The notes under the pieces: generated by a model
Told to the model about the DNA's origin: nothing
What the model saw: only the letters and a program-made list of their open reading frames with translations
Databases searched by the model: none
NCBI GenBank assembly: GCA_037127255.1
Contig: JBANSL010000004.1
Coordinates: 8,928,001 to 8,992,000, forward strand
Source of the DNA: Persicaria tinctoria
Taxonomy: Eukaryota; Streptophyta; Magnoliopsida; Caryophyllales; Polygonaceae
DNA length: 64,000 nt
Direction: 5' to 3'
Translations under genes and position numbers: made by a program
Part shown: positions 63,662 to 64,000 of the stretch, piece after piece
Numbering within the stretch: position 1 is the stretch's first letter
Layout: every line of letters starts with the position of its first letter

Positions 63662-64000
63662 TGTTGGTATTGCAGGATATCATCAAGAGCAAAGAGCCAA
63701 AATGGATAATGGACAGTGGATGCTCACGACACATGAGTGGAAAGAAATCACTATTTCAAGATCTTAAGGAATAAACCACTGGAACAATTACTCTTGGTGA
63801 TAAAGGGAAGTGCAACATTATTGGTATTGGTAATATTGGTAATTCAGAAAGTTGCATTAAGGATGTTTATCTTGTTGATGGATTAAAGTATAACCTCTTA
63901 AGTGTCTCTCAGTTGTGTGACAAAGGAAACAAAGTTGGCTTTGACAGACACAAGTGTGAAGTCAGAAATGAAGAGACTGATGATCTAATTCTCACTGCTC
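63631..64000 (+). pseudogene. Start of copia pol (protease and GAG-pre-integrase), broken
   Basis: In the -1 frame relative to gag, open from 63631: KSKEPKWIMDSGCSRHMSGK contains the protease active site DSG. A TAA at 63766 interrupts it, after which the same frame continues with TLGDKGKCNIIGIGNI and DGLKYNLLSVSQLCDKGNKV up to the window end. Frame change and stop together make this copy inactive. The rest of pol and the 3' LTR lie beyond the window. Confidence 0.85.

Overview
This is nuclear DNA from a flowering plant, most likely a eudicot. The evidence is a spliced gene for a mitochondrial complex III subunit (QCR7), a PLS-class pentatricopeptide repeat (PPR) gene, a dead copy of a plant short-chain reductase of the progesterone 5-beta-reductase/iridoid synthase family, and dense plant-type transposable elements (Ty1/copia, Ty3/gypsy-like, L1-type LINEs, Stowaway and hAT MITEs, Helitron ends). 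I cannot name the species. Most of the window is mobile-element sequence; only QCR7 and its nested PPR gene look like host genes.

Layout. 1-2510: LTR-type sequence, including a probable Tat/Athila-type gypsy LTR with its primer-binding site, split by a small hAT-like element (691-1266). 2484-6057: three related copies of a gag-only-looking retroelement on the minus strand. 6058-9682: a decayed minus-strand LINE, with unresolved sequence up to 11640. 11641-17130: LTR-like sequence interrupted by a complete but broken minus-strand Ty1/copia element (LTRs 11975-12280 and 16849-17125, target duplication GCTAC). 17131-18150: a Stowaway-type MITE and a Helitron-like 3' end.

18297-24435: QCR7 in four exons on the plus strand. 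Its 5.1 kb second intron contains an intronless PPR gene (19403-21697) on the same strand. Exon 3 of QCR7 carries two extra bases that break the frame. The PPR frame ends at a TAG exactly where an E+ motif would begin. 28410-41050: at least five tandem, stop-riddled copies of that PPR gene, all cut at the same 3' position. They are organised as a higher-order duplication with a period of about 8.96 kb.

41440-44377: a Helitron-like element. 44640-47160: a tandem repeat in which each unit carries a hairpin whose two arms change together from copy to copy, interrupted by a 1256 bp hAT-type element with a perfect 8 bp target duplication. 48733-55376: a full-length, apparently intact LINE with two overlapping ORFs (818 and 1373 codons), poly(A) tail and 14 bp target duplication, sitting inside a small foldback sequence. 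55813-56049: a second MITE of the family found at 40366. 56050-60886: mostly non-coding, with many TGTCATGT/ACATGACA words, a tRNA-like sequence and the reductase pseudogene. 60887-64000: the 5' half of a plus-strand Ty1/copia element (LTR, primer site, complete gag, broken start of pol).

The genes do not form a pathway. QCR7 is part of the respiratory chain, and PPR proteins usually act in organelle RNA processing, so both probably serve mitochondria, but the sequence shows no functional link beyond the nesting.
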